Origin: Melioribacter roseus | GTDB lineage: Bacteria > Bacteroidota > Ignavibacteria > Ignavibacteriales > Melioribacteraceae | Direction of reading: 5' to 3' | Assembly (NCBI GenBank): GCA_020722005.1 | Contig: DYLP01000001.1 | Span: 1-64,000 of the forward strand | Length of the DNA stretch: 64,000 nucleotides | Shown here: one piece after another, positions 19,728 through 28,231 of the stretch | Numbering within the stretch: the first letter of the stretch is position 1 | How the letters are laid out: the number at the start of each line of letters is the position of its first letter | Notes under the pieces: model-generated | Database searches by the model: none | Seen by the model: only the letters and a program-made list of their open reading frames with translations | What the model was told of the DNA's origin: nothing | Position numbers and translations under genes: made by a program

Positions 19728-21045
19728 AAAATCATTATTCGCTTCAATAATACTTTCCATTTATCTTGTGTTTGCACTGATTGCTTACATAGGATGTGAG
19801 GGTACCAAAACAGAACCGATAGTTAATGCTCATCCAACGCCGGTTGAACCGACTGCACCTCTGGTGCTGAACGGTTATGTAAAAGACGCAGTAACGCTTG
19901 GTGGCATTCAAGGGGCTACAGTTATTTTAGCTAATGAAGCTGGAGAAATTTTAACTACCCTTGCTACAGATAATACCGGCAATTATCAATATGATGTTTC
20001 GAATGTCCCGGGCGCTAAACTAAAAGTAAGTGCCGTGGCAGCATCATACGGCGCTAAAAAAGTAACAGCGACAATCGACAAGAATAATTATACAACGCAG
20101 GTGCCAACTGCTTATTTAATTAAATTGAAATCGGTGAGTAAATCAGTTTCAGCTACAAACGGCGGACAGGTTGGTACAACAACTACCGAAGCTGTAACAA
20201 CAAAACAGGTCTCGGTTGATGTCCCGGCTGGAGCATTATCATCTGATACTCAAATATCTGTGGCGTCTATTACATCAAACAATGTTGTGCCTTTGCCTGC
20301 AACATCAAATAAAGTTATTACTGCATCTGCTAATTTTGAACCGACAGGAATTACATTTGCAAAACCTGTTACCGTTTCTTTCCCTCTTCCTTACATTTCA
20401 ACGCCTGGAAAAACAATGTCGGTTTACAGATTGAATCCAGCTACTCTCCAATGGGAAGCAAAAGGAACTGCTACGGTCGATGCTGAAGGTACTTCTGCAT
20501 CAACTCAAATTACAGGTTTCTCATCCTGGACTGTTGCAGACAATGGTTCATTTTCAATTTCGAGTATAAACACTAACGAGCCTGATGCTAACGAGCAGGT
20601 TGTGGCTAAGGGGAATTCTATAAGCCATTCATACACTCCAATTTTGAATATAACACCTATTTCCGGAACCTTCAGTGAAAAGTGGGTGCGTAATTTAATT
20701 TCTCAGACTGATGTGTTTGGTGATTATGATCTGCGATATGACGAAAATGGAAATATACTTGCTGTAACAATAAGTTATACTGCTTCGCCTCAACCGGCAT
20801 TACCGGATGAATACCAAGCCGATCTGGACGGAGATGGAATATATGACCATTACAACCCGGACTTCCCGACTCAAAGGGGTACGTGGGTATGGTCTGCGGT
20901 TGTTCAACGTTTTAAGGTTGTTGTAGCAGGGACACTCAGCGCAGGCGAAACTTCTGTTCAGATAACTGCAAATCTGAAAATATATAAAAAAGTTCGTGAC
21001 CAATGGGTGTGGGTTCAAAAACATGATCAGGGCTTAGGCGGTTAA
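19717..21045 (+). CDS. Lipoprotein with carboxypeptidase-like and ZU5-like domains
   Basis: Exported lipoprotein of 442 residues; lipobox Cys at 27 (AYIGC). Residues 48-115 are a carboxypeptidase regulatory-like beta-sandwich (LVLNGYVKDAVTLGGIQGATV). Residues 130-270 resemble ZU5: QVSVDVPAGALSSDTQISV, then FEPTGITFAKPVTVSFPLP, a pattern found in many Bacteroidota surface proteins. The C-terminal 150 residues include DLDGDGIYDHYNPD, a possible calcium-type loop. An ATG 15 bases earlier is in frame, but AAAGGGG sits at the right distance from 19717. Function unknown; cotranscribed with the barrel gene before it and ended by a terminator. Confidence 0.8.
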   Translation: MYTKKSLFASIILSIYLVFALIAYIGCEGTKTEPIVNAHPTPVEPTAPLVLNGYVKDAVTLGGIQGATVILANEAGEILTTLATDNTGNYQYDVSNVPGAKLKVSAVAASYGAKKVTATIDKNNYTTQVPTAYLIKLKSVSKSVSATNGGQVGTTTTEAVTTKQVSVDVPAGALSSDTQISVASITSNNVVPLPATSNKVITASANFEPTGITFAKPVTVSFPLPYISTPGKTMSVYRLNPATLQWEAKGTATVDAEGTSASTQITGFSSWTVADNGSFSISSINTNEPDANEQVVAKGNSISHSYTPILNITPISGTFSEKWVRNLISQTDVFGDYDLRYDENGNILAVTISYTASPQPALPDEYQADLDGDGIYDHYNPDFPTQRGTWVWSAVVQRFKVVVAGTLSAGETSVQITANLKIYKKVRDQWVWVQKHDQGLGG

Positions 21046-21050
21046 TTTTG

Positions 21051-21081
21051 AGAGCTCTCGTAATTAACGGGAGCTCTATTT
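21051..21081 (+). terminator. Intrinsic terminator
   Basis: Eleven-pair stem agagctctcgt/acgggagctct (21051-21061 with 21067-21077, one G-U) with an AATTA loop, then ATTTT. Confidence 0.82.
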
Positions 21082-21143
21082 TCCATTTTCTTTATCAAAA
21101 GAGAGCGACAGTATTTATCCTCGACAGAGCTATACTAAATTCA

Positions 21144-21413
21144 TCAGTCGATGGCTGCTATCGAATGTATCTGGAAAGATTTTAAGAATCTTTTGATACC
21201 GCGTTTTTTGATTTTGAGTTCAAGATAAATGGCGTCGGATTTAGAGATGAATTCTTTAAGGAAGACAAGCTTCCAAGGTTTGCCAGATTTAGTAGATTTA
21301 GTTTGGCCGGAGTTGTGTTCATTTAAACGTCTTTGGATGTCGTTGGTAGAACCGACATAGAATCTGTTCTTTGAAGAGCTGAAAATAATGTAAGTAAAAA
21401 AAGTTTCCATCAT
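21144..21413 (-). CDS. GIY-YIG endonuclease domain protein, copy 2 of the tandem
   Basis: An 89-residue single-domain GIY-YIG protein (COG2827/YhbQ type, often misnamed UvrC): TYIIFSSSKNRFYVGSTND carries the YII...YVG core, followed by catalytic-type Arg in IQRRLNEHNSG and Glu in YLELKIKKRG. The first 78 residues are identical to the neighbouring copy because the DNA lies in a perfect repeat; the last residues (KSFQIHSIAAID) are unique. The ATG starts 7 nt after the CCA of the tRNA-like piece, leaving no room for a separate promoter. Role unknown. Confidence 0.85.
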   Translation of the reverse strand: MMETFFTYIIFSSSKNRFYVGSTNDIQRRLNEHNSGQTKSTKSGKPWKLVFLKEFISKSDAIYLELKIKKRGIKRFLKSFQIHSIAAID

Positions 21414-21445
21414 CTAAATTTGGTCGGGGTGGAGAGATTCGAACT
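21181..21445. repeat. 265-bp perfect direct repeat, copy A
   Basis: Identical base for base to 21494-21758 (offset 313). It contains most of the GIY-YIG gene plus the tRNA 3' end (CCA, acceptor strand and T-loop). Confidence 0.97.
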
Positions 21446-21481
21446 GTTGACCTTGGCGCCGGAGGCGCCACGCGCTAACCG
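21421..21481 (-). pseudogene. Chimeric partial tRNA between the two GIY-YIG genes
   Basis: Read on the minus strand, this has the 3' half of the D-arm (CGGTTAGCGCG), an intact 5-bp anticodon stem TGGCG/CGCCA with loop CCTCCGG, the variable loop AGGTC, the T-loop TTCGAAT and the acceptor end with encoded CCA. All spacings equal those of the neighbouring tRNA-Pro. The 5' acceptor strand is missing, position 33 is C rather than T, and the T-stem is broken (AACAG against CTCTC). It cannot fold a full cloverleaf, so it is a remnant, apparently a different tRNA joined at the T-loop to the tRNA-Pro 3' end. Confidence 0.72.
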
Positions 21482-21726
21482 ATATTGATGTCGTTTAAGA
21501 ATCTTTTGATACCGCGTTTTTTGATTTTGAGTTCAAGATAAATGGCGTCGGATTTAGAGATGAATTCTTTAAGGAAGACAAGCTTCCAAGGTTTGCCAGA
21601 TTTAGTAGATTTAGTTTGGCCGGAGTTGTGTTCATTTAAACGTCTTTGGATGTCGTTGGTAGAACCGACATAGAATCTGTTCTTTGAAGAGCTGAAAATA
21701 ATGTAAGTAAAAAAAGTTTCCATCAT
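21475..21726 (-). CDS. GIY-YIG endonuclease domain protein, copy 1 next to tRNA-Pro
   Basis: An 83-residue GIY-YIG protein identical to the other copy over 78 residues, ending in a unique tail (NDINIG) whose stop TAG is the TTAG of the tRNA-like piece. ATG codons at 21726 and 21723 lie 7 and 10 nt beyond the CCA of tRNA-Pro, with no SD between, so it must be transcribed together with the tRNA and released by 3' processing. Small GIY-YIG proteins of this type occur in several copies in many Bacteroidota; whether they act on DNA or RNA is not established here. Confidence 0.85.
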   Translation of the reverse strand: MMETFFTYIIFSSSKNRFYVGSTNDIQRRLNEHNSGQTKSTKSGKPWKLVFLKEFISKSDAIYLELKIKKRGIKRFLNDINIG

Positions 21727-21758
21727 CTAAATTTGGTCGGGGTGGAGAGATTCGAACT
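21494..21758. repeat. 265-bp perfect direct repeat, copy B
   Basis: Second copy of the repeat at 21181-21445. Its right end lies inside the T-arm of the functional tRNA-Pro gene. Absence of any mismatch means recent duplication or ongoing gene conversion. Confidence 0.97.
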
Positions 21759-21811
21759 CTCGACCTCTTCGTCCCGAACGAAGCGCGCTAACCGGGCTGC
21801 GCTACACCCCG
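21734..21811 (-). tRNA. tRNA-Pro (anticodon CGG)
   Basis: Complete cloverleaf on the minus strand: acceptor CGGGGTG/CACCCCG, D-arm with GGTTAGCGC, anticodon stem CTTCG/CGAAG around loop TTCGGGA (anticodon CGG), T-arm GAGAG-TTCGAAT-CTCTC, discriminator A and encoded CCA at 21734-21736. The body is 75 nt without CCA. Confidence 0.96.
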
Positions 21812-21884
21812 ACTTAAATGGACAGACAAAAATATAACTTTTTTTAATAATTTAAAACCAATAACCTCGGAAAGGGGAGGATGT

Positions 21885-22970
21885 ATGAAAAAAATAATCA
21901 CTATTCTAATTCTTTTTGTATTCTTTGCAGCTCAATCGGTCGACGCTCAGCTTGCAAAAAACAGCTGGGCAGTGGGTGCAGGTTTTGACTATCCTCGATA
22001 TGTAAATTCCAATATAACAGCCACAAGCGCCAACTATGGTGTTTATTTATCGATTCAAAGGAATTTTTCGGAACACGTGGGATTACGACTCTGGGGTGAA
22101 TATCTTCATTTGGAAGGAGAATGGGGAACACCAGTTACTACTACACTTAACAATTCGATTGCAGGTAATTTGAATCTTCTCTATTATCTTGCACCATGTG
22201 AGCCGGTATCTCCTTATCTAAATATTGGTGGCGGTGTGGCATATCGAATGCTTACTGATCAGGCAACCCCCGGAGTGGAAGATAATGCCGGAAGTGGTGT
22301 ATTTAATGCTGGTTTGGGCATTGAGTGGTGTCTAAGTAGTGATTTTAAATTGATTACGGAAGGGAATTACAATCTTGTTGCCAATTCGGAATTTGACGGT
22401 GCTCTCGGTGTTGGTGAAATCAACGGTAAAGATTCTTATTTGACTGCAAAGGTCGGGGTGCTCTATTACTTCAGCAAAGGAGAGCCTTCCAAATATTGCG
22501 AACTTTATTCCGGTTTGAGCGTTGAACAAAAATCCGCACCGATTGACTATGCACGAATTGAAGAAATTGTTCAAAGGTACATTCCGAAAGAAGTGGTTAA
22601 AGAAGTTGTAGTGGAAAAATCGGTCAAGGAAGAAAAAAGATGGGTACTCGTAGGCGTCAATTTTGAATTTAACAGCGCGAAATTGACTCCGGAATCGTAT
22701 CCGATTTTATTCGACGCAGCAAAGACTCTTCTGAGTAACCCGGAATTAAACGTCGAAATCCAGGGCTATACAGACAATATCGGCTCGGAACAGTTTAATA
22801 AGAAATTATCTCAAGCAAGAGCCGATGCAGTTATGAGTTATTTAATCTCCAAAGGAGTTAGCGCCGATAGACTGACAGCTGTGGGATACGGCGAAAGCAA
22901 TCCTATTGCAGACAATAAAACTGCAGATGGTAGAGCTGCTAACCGCAGGATTGAATTTAAGATAAAATAA
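21885..22970 (+). CDS. OmpA-family outer-membrane protein
   Basis: Signal peptide (MKKIITILILFVFFAAQSVDA), an N-terminal beta-barrel of about 190 residues, a charged linker (PKEVVKEVVVEKSVKEEKR) and a C-terminal OmpA-like peptidoglycan-binding domain (about 255-361) with NFEFNSAKLTPES, GYTDNIGSEQFNKKLSQARADAV and GYGESNPIADN...NRRIEFKI. It ties the outer membrane to the cell wall. GGGAGG precedes the ATG. It is transcribed divergently from tRNA-Pro and ends at its own terminator. Confidence 0.93.
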   Translation: MKKIITILILFVFFAAQSVDAQLAKNSWAVGAGFDYPRYVNSNITATSANYGVYLSIQRNFSEHVGLRLWGEYLHLEGEWGTPVTTTLNNSIAGNLNLLYYLAPCEPVSPYLNIGGGVAYRMLTDQATPGVEDNAGSGVFNAGLGIEWCLSSDFKLITEGNYNLVANSEFDGALGVGEINGKDSYLTAKVGVLYYFSKGEPSKYCELYSGLSVEQKSAPIDYARIEEIVQRYIPKEVVKEVVVEKSVKEEKRWVLVGVNFEFNSAKLTPESYPILFDAAKTLLSNPELNVEIQGYTDNIGSEQFNKKLSQARADAVMSYLISKGVSADRLTAVGYGESNPIADNKTADGRAANRRIEFKIK

Positions 22971-22983
22971 CACCCACTTCTAA

Positions 22984-23016
22984 AGAGGGATGTCCTTTGT
23001 GACCTCCCTCTTTTTA
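22984..23016 (+). terminator. Intrinsic terminator after the OmpA gene
   Basis: Stem agaggga/tccctct extended by GTC/GAC across one mismatch, followed by a T-run. Confidence 0.78.
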
Positions 23017-23072
23017 TTTTATTTAAATTATTTTTAATTTTACTTTAAGAATAACCGTGTCGAAGAGGAATC

Positions 23073-25094
23073 GTGAACTATCGATATTGGCTCTTCAGCA
23101 TTTTAGTATTTCTCTTGATTGCGTTCTATATTTTTATCTCGTTTTACAACGACGAAAAAAATAACGTCATCGAAAATTCTTACCGCCTTCAAAGCATTCA
23201 CGCTCACCAAACTTCATTGTCATTTCAAGAAATGTTCGAAGGCTGGAAAAGCATTTTGAATTATCTTGCTGCGGATGAGGACATAATTAAAATGAATGAA
23301 CTTGGCAAAGAGGAGTTAAGGTTTTTATACAAAAATCTGCGAAATGAATTAAAAAGCATTACACGTGTGGGACCGGATGGAAAAATTTCTTTTACAGTTC
23401 CTTATGAAGAAGCAATAGGTATCGACATTTCTTCACAGGAACACATTAAAGAAATTTTTAACAATAAAAAGACTGTTATTAGCGACGTATTTTTGACCGT
23501 GCAGAGCTTTTATGCTATTGGGATTCATGTTCCCGTCTTCAGGAGAAATAAATTTGATGGTACAATTGCTTTCGTGCTAAACTTCGAAAAAATAGCCGAG
23601 AATTTTGTTCGAGACCTAAGAATAGGTAAAAGTGGTTATGTGTTGTTAATCAGTCGAAACGGAACCGAGCTTTATTGTCCTCAGCGGAAACACATAGGCA
23701 ATAATATCCAAAAGAGAATCCATGACGATCCAGATTTTGAGGCTATGATTAAAAAAATGCTCTCCGGAAAGCAAGGTACTGCCGTATTTTTTTATGATCA
23801 TGCTACAGAGTCATATCGCAAAATGCATGCTTTTTATATGCCAATCTATCTCGACGGGATCTATTGGTCGGTGGCTGTTATAACATCGGAAGATGAATTA
23901 ATTGCTGGACTATCCAATTTCAGAAATAAATTGATGATACTCATAGGTATTATTTTTTTAGGAGCTGTTTTGTTGTCTTATTATGCCTTCAAAGCCTGGG
24001 GCTTAGTTAAAGAAACAAAAGAAAGAAAAAAAGTTGAAGCAAAATTCCGAGCTTTGCTCAGTAATTCCAACGATATATTCATGCTCGTTGATTCCTCGGG
24101 GTTTATTCTTTACGTCAGTCCAGCTATCGAAATGTTAACAGGTTTTGGAGAAATTGATATAAAAGACAAACCGATTGATAAATTTATCCATTCGGATGAT
24201 TTAGAAGAAGTTATGAAAGTATGGAAAAAACTGCTTAATGATGAAAATAATATTTTCAGAGTAGAATTCCGGGCTTTAAAAAAAGACGGCGATTATATGT
24301 GGCTCGAAGCAGTTGGAAGGAATTTCCTATCGGATAAACATCTTAATGCAGTAGTGGTTAACATCAGAGATATTACTCAAAGAAGAATAAAAGACGAAGA
24401 AATACGTCAAAAAAATGAAGAGATTACGCGCTTTATTTACATTGTGTCCCACGATTTGAAAAGTCCTATTATCACAATTCGCAGCTTTGTCGATTATATG
24501 AAAGAAAACCTGAAAAAAAACGACTTCCAGAGATTATCCGATGATCTGATTTACATCGAAAAAGCTTCTGAAAAAATGAGTTGTTTAATCGATGATTTGA
24601 CAGAGCTATCACGACTCGGACGAGTAAGCTATAAAACAGAAGAACTAATTTTGCAGGAGGTTATTAATGAAGCATTAGATATTCTTGCTGGTCTAATTAA
24701 AGATAAAAATATTGATATCAAGGTCACTGAAAGACCTGTATTAATTTACGGCGCCCGCGACAAGCTAATTGAAGTGTTTCAAAACCTGCTTGAAAATGCC
24801 ATCAAATTTACTTCTGACTGTGAGCATCCTCACATTGAGATTGGCATCGAAGAAAGTGATGAAATTATTATCTATATTAACGACAACGGCATTGGGATTG
24901 AGCCAGAATATCAAAATAGACTTTTCGGATTGTTCGAAAAACTTCATAATGATTACGAAGGAACGGGTTTAGGATTAACAATCGTGAAAAAAATAATTGA
25001 AATTCATGGGGGCAGAATATGGATTGAATCAGAAGGACTAAACAAAGGAACTACTGTATTCTTTACCCTACCCAGAACTAAAATAAGGGGGTAA
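23073..25094 (+). CDS. Cache-PAS hybrid-type membrane sensor histidine kinase
   Basis: Sensor kinase of 673 residues. TM1 at 6-24, an extracytoplasmic Cache-like sensor (about 30-280, with GKSGYVLLISRNGTEL), TM2 at 286-306, a PAS domain (about 320-435), HisKA with the phospho-acceptor in IVSHDLKSPI near 460, and a HATPase with N-box ENAIKFT, G1 DNGIGIEPEYQ and G2 GTGLGLTIVKKI. The start is GTG, chosen because AGAGGA lies 8-9 nt ahead and the next in-frame ATG would remove TM1. The response regulator gene starts 1 nt after the stop. Confidence 0.92.
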   Translation: MNYRYWLFSILVFLLIAFYIFISFYNDEKNNVIENSYRLQSIHAHQTSLSFQEMFEGWKSILNYLAADEDIIKMNELGKEELRFLYKNLRNELKSITRVGPDGKISFTVPYEEAIGIDISSQEHIKEIFNNKKTVISDVFLTVQSFYAIGIHVPVFRRNKFDGTIAFVLNFEKIAENFVRDLRIGKSGYVLLISRNGTELYCPQRKHIGNNIQKRIHDDPDFEAMIKKMLSGKQGTAVFFYDHATESYRKMHAFYMPIYLDGIYWSVAVITSEDELIAGLSNFRNKLMILIGIIFLGAVLLSYYAFKAWGLVKETKERKKVEAKFRALLSNSNDIFMLVDSSGFILYVSPAIEMLTGFGEIDIKDKPIDKFIHSDDLEEVMKVWKKLLNDENNIFRVEFRALKKDGDYMWLEAVGRNFLSDKHLNAVVVNIRDITQRRIKDEEIRQKNEEITRFIYIVSHDLKSPIITIRSFVDYMKENLKKNDFQRLSDDLIYIEKASEKMSCLIDDLTELSRLGRVSYKTEELILQEVINEALDILAGLIKDKNIDIKVTERPVLIYGARDKLIEVFQNLLENAIKFTSDCEHPHIEIGIEESDEIIIYINDNGIGIEPEYQNRLFGLFEKLHNDYEGTGLGLTIVKKIIEIHGGRIWIESEGLNKGTTVFFTLPRTKIRG

Positions 25095-25095
25095 T

Positions 25096-25539
25096 ATGAA
25101 AAAAAGAAATGCAGTAATCTTGTTAATCGAGGACGACATTGCTCATGCTGAAATTGTAAAAAGAAGTTTTGAGAAAGCTGGCTTTAAAATCGAGCTTATT
25201 CATCTGTTTGACGGGAAAGAAGGGCTCGATTTCATTTTCAAAGCAGGGAAATATGCCGAAAATAATATCCAACCAGATATTATCCTGCTCGATATTCGGT
25301 TACCCAGAATCAACGGTTTCGAATTCCTTCAAAAGATTAAGAACGACGAAACCTTCAAAGTTATTCCGATTGTTATTTTATCGACTTCTTCTAATCAGTC
25401 GGATATCGATAAAGCTTTTCAACTTGGTGCGAACAGTTATCTTATTAAACCATTAAGCTTCGATAGGTACAAAGAAATGTTCCAAAATTTTACTGATTAC
25501 TGGATTGGAGAAAATTTTTTTCCTCAGCTTCAAGTTTGA
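25096..25539 (+). CDS. Single-domain response regulator (Rcp1/CheY-like)
   Basis: A 147-residue receiver domain with acidic pocket residues E12/D13/D14, phospho-acceptor D66 (ILLDIRLP), the Thr/Ser switch in VILSTSS and conserved Lys in LIKP. There is no output domain. The KNDETFKVIPIVILSTS and YWIGENFF tail features match the Rcp1 group that partners with PAS- or phytochrome-type kinases. It is encoded directly after the kinase and almost surely receives phosphate from it. Confidence 0.93.
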   Translation: MKKRNAVILLIEDDIAHAEIVKRSFEKAGFKIELIHLFDGKEGLDFIFKAGKYAENNIQPDIILLDIRLPRINGFEFLQKIKNDETFKVIPIVILSTSSNQSDIDKAFQLGANSYLIKPLSFDRYKEMFQNFTDYWIGENFFPQLQV

Positions 25540-25598
25540 ATTATTTCGCAAACTTTTCTGTTTTATGAGTATATTAGTAATAAATTATTGGGATTTTT

Positions 25599-25928
25599 AT
25601 GAAATTTAAAAAAATCGTCACTGTCATGGCTCTATCGTTGATTATGATGGGCTTGAATGCCTGCTCTACATGTAAGAATACTTTTTCCGAAAAGGGAAAA
25701 ATTAAAGGCAGCATTGTCGTCATTGGAAACGAACCTTTTTCTAAACTTGCTATCAAAACCGACGATGATAATGTGTATATTCTAAAATGTAAACCAGATG
25801 TAGAAAGAAAACTATGGAAAAAACAAGGTGATTATTATCTTGTTACTTTTAGTAAAACAGAAAAAGACTTCCGAGCCCTTGTGTTAATTGTAGACGAAAT
25901 AGTACCTTTAAACAAGAATACAAAATAG
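25599..25928 (+). CDS. Small putative lipoprotein
   Basis: A 109-residue exported protein; lipobox Cys at residue 22 (GLNAC), followed by a second Cys pair motif STC. The mature part has mixed alpha/beta composition (IKGSIVVIGNEPFSKLAIKTDDDNVYILKC), resembling a small OB- or barrel-type fold, but I recognise no family. It lies 8 nt before the protease gene and may share its transcript. Confidence 0.68.
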   Translation: MKFKKIVTVMALSLIMMGLNACSTCKNTFSEKGKIKGSIVVIGNEPFSKLAIKTDDDNVYILKCKPDVERKLWKKQGDYYLVTFSKTEKDFRALVLIVDEIVPLNKNTK

Positions 25929-25936
25929 GTAGATTT

Positions 25937-28231
25937 ATGAAAAAAATTATTTTAGCACTAGTAGTAATCCTGGCTATTAATATCAGTGGGCAGACACCGA
26001 TTAAAGTCAATAAAGCAGCAGAAAACAAGAGATCCGTCTCTGAAAGTTATCCAGTAGATGTTCGTCCACTGCTTGAAAATTTCAGCAAATCAAACGGGAT
26101 TGACCTCTCAAAAATAGGACCACAGAGGACACTCAAAAAAAGTTCTTCGTGGGGCTTTACAGTAGGGTCAAAAAAAACATGGATAGCTTCGAATCTGGAG
26201 ACAAATGATTTTTATAATGTACCTTCTACATGTCGTGCTGTAGGAGACAACTGTTATATTTTTGTAGAAGACGCTCTCTGGAATAAAGAAACCGTTGATC
26301 AGGATGCTATCAATGCTGTTTTGAATGCATTTGAAAATTCTACTCCTGCAAATCCGTCAAAAGGTATTTATCATACTGTAGTGGAATCTTTTGGTAATCC
26401 GCCCGACGTCGACGGCGATCCTAAAGTAATTATTTTAATTCTTGACATTAAAGACGGCTACAGCGGTAATGGTGGATATATATCGGGATATTTCTTTTCA
26501 TACAATGAAATGCCTAAGAGCGAACCGAATTATTCATCCAGCAACGAAGCAGAAATATATTACCTCGACGGTGTGCAAAATAAACTGTTAACCGAATCCG
26601 GTCTTACAAACGCTATGAGCACTACGGCGCATGAATTTCAACATATGATTCATTTTAATTATATACCTCATGATGAGACTTTTTTTGACGAAGCCTGGTC
26701 ATTGGTTTCAGAGGTAATCTGCGGATATGAAATCTATAATCAAAATCTCTATGCTCAGGAATCTGACCACTATCTACTCGACTGGCGCAGCAACGACAAC
26801 ACGGCAGTTTTGACCGACTACTCAAGAGCTGCACGCTTTTCTCTTTATCTCTATGAACAATACGGAGCATCGTTCTTCAAGCAATATCTCAATAAAAAGG
26901 TAAAAGGCTTTAATGGTGTGCTGAATACAGTGAGTTCTATCGACAAATCAATTACTTTTTCAATGTTAATGGAAAATTGGTTCCTGGCTAATTTTATTAA
27001 TAACAGGAACGTCAATCCGAAGTGGGGCTATTCTTACGAAGGACTGCCTAAAATGTCTGACACAAAATACTTCAATCCGAATGTCTCGGTGTCATCGGCG
27101 TCGGTTTATAAATACGGAGTCGATTATTTAACGTTTAAAGGGGGCAGTAATTTGAATATTAAATTTACAACCAACGAGAGCATTCAGATAAAAGCAATTA
27201 AAAAGACCTCATCCGGCAGCATCGAAGTTGAGGACGTATCATCGGGAATGGATTATTCGCTACCTTCATTTGGCTCCGATTATACTGAAGTGACTTTTAT
27301 GGTTTATATAGTTGACCAGAGTGCATATCCAAATACAAATGCCTTTCAATATACATTCAACGCTACAGGCGTTTTTGAAAATAAGCCGATCGAAATTGCC
27401 TACGACAATACTGAACCTGTAGGTGTATATGTGTTGAGTGTTGGTGACACTGTTGCAGTAATATTTGATGGTATTGAAGGGACTCAACTTGATTCGATTA
27501 GGGTTGCGCTACGTAATACCGTTCCAATGGAAGGCGGTGTATGGAGTTCGACTAGTTCAAAAATTTTGTCTAAAAGATACGCTTCGTTTACGGTTCAAGG
27601 CAATACAACTCCTGTGTATAACAATAATACCCAAAGTTATCCTATTCCTTATCCGAATTGGGTAACAGTAGATCTCCGTAATTACAAAATTGATGCAGGT
27701 TCTAATTTTGCCGCAGCATTCGTTATTGACGGAGTTTATGAAAACTCATCTTCCCCAACCAACAGAGTTATGCATACGGAAATAACAAATTCCGGACCTT
27801 ATCATAGTTATACATATTTGCATAAACCCTCAGGAGACAATTTACCCGGATGGTATTTTATCGGAGACGGAAATACTATTTCGTTATATCTTATTCGTGC
27901 TTATGTAAGCTATAAAACAACTGACAATGATGAGGTAATCGAATTATTGCCTGCGAGTTATACTCTGGAGCAAAATTATCCGAATCCTTTCAATCCGACA
28001 ACTGTAATTTCATATTCTCTGTCCGAAATGAATAACGTACAGATAAAAATATACGACGTGCTCGGAAGGGAAGTAAGGAGTTTACTCAACGAAGTTAAGT
28101 CCGCAGGTAAGCACAGTATCCTCTGGGACGGTAAGGACAATTTTGGAAATCGCGTAAGTAGCGGGACTTATTTCTATCAAATTATTGCCGGCAATTTTGT
28201 TCAGACGAGGAAAATGGTGATGGTTAAGTAG
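25937..28231 (+). CDS. T9SS-exported M30-like zinc metalloprotease
   Basis: Secreted protein of 764 residues. A signal peptide is followed by a protease domain with AHEFQHMIH (H232, E233, H236) and FFDEAWSLVSEVICGYE supplying a likely third ligand, as in M30/hyicolysin-type gluzincins. Residues about 400-660 form beta-rich domains. The last 85 residues are a type IX secretion type A sorting domain: LEQNYPNPFNPTTVISYSL, IYDVLGREV, NRVSSGTYFYQIIAG and a KMVMVK end. This implies that the organism has a T9SS. The stop codon overlaps the first G-run of the GGGATTA repeats. Confidence 0.88.
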   Translation: MKKIILALVVILAINISGQTPIKVNKAAENKRSVSESYPVDVRPLLENFSKSNGIDLSKIGPQRTLKKSSSWGFTVGSKKTWIASNLETNDFYNVPSTCRAVGDNCYIFVEDALWNKETVDQDAINAVLNAFENSTPANPSKGIYHTVVESFGNPPDVDGDPKVIILILDIKDGYSGNGGYISGYFFSYNEMPKSEPNYSSSNEAEIYYLDGVQNKLLTESGLTNAMSTTAHEFQHMIHFNYIPHDETFFDEAWSLVSEVICGYEIYNQNLYAQESDHYLLDWRSNDNTAVLTDYSRAARFSLYLYEQYGASFFKQYLNKKVKGFNGVLNTVSSIDKSITFSMLMENWFLANFINNRNVNPKWGYSYEGLPKMSDTKYFNPNVSVSSASVYKYGVDYLTFKGGSNLNIKFTTNESIQIKAIKKTSSGSIEVEDVSSGMDYSLPSFGSDYTEVTFMVYIVDQSAYPNTNAFQYTFNATGVFENKPIEIAYDNTEPVGVYVLSVGDTVAVIFDGIEGTQLDSIRVALRNTVPMEGGVWSSTSSKILSKRYASFTVQGNTTPVYNNNTQSYPIPYPNWVTVDLRNYKIDAGSNFAAAFVIDGVYENSSSPTNRVMHTEITNSGPYHSYTYLHKPSGDNLPGWYFIGDGNTISLYLIRAYVSYKTTDNDEVIELLPASYTLEQNYPNPFNPTTVISYSLSEMNNVQIKIYDVLGREVRSLLNEVKSAGKHSILWDGKDNFGNRVSSGTYFYQIIAGNFVQTRKMVMVK

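Noticed and set aside
21144-21726. UvrC or excinuclease subunit genes
   Set aside because: Both proteins are single GIY-YIG domains of under 90 residues without the UvrC C-terminal and HhH domains.
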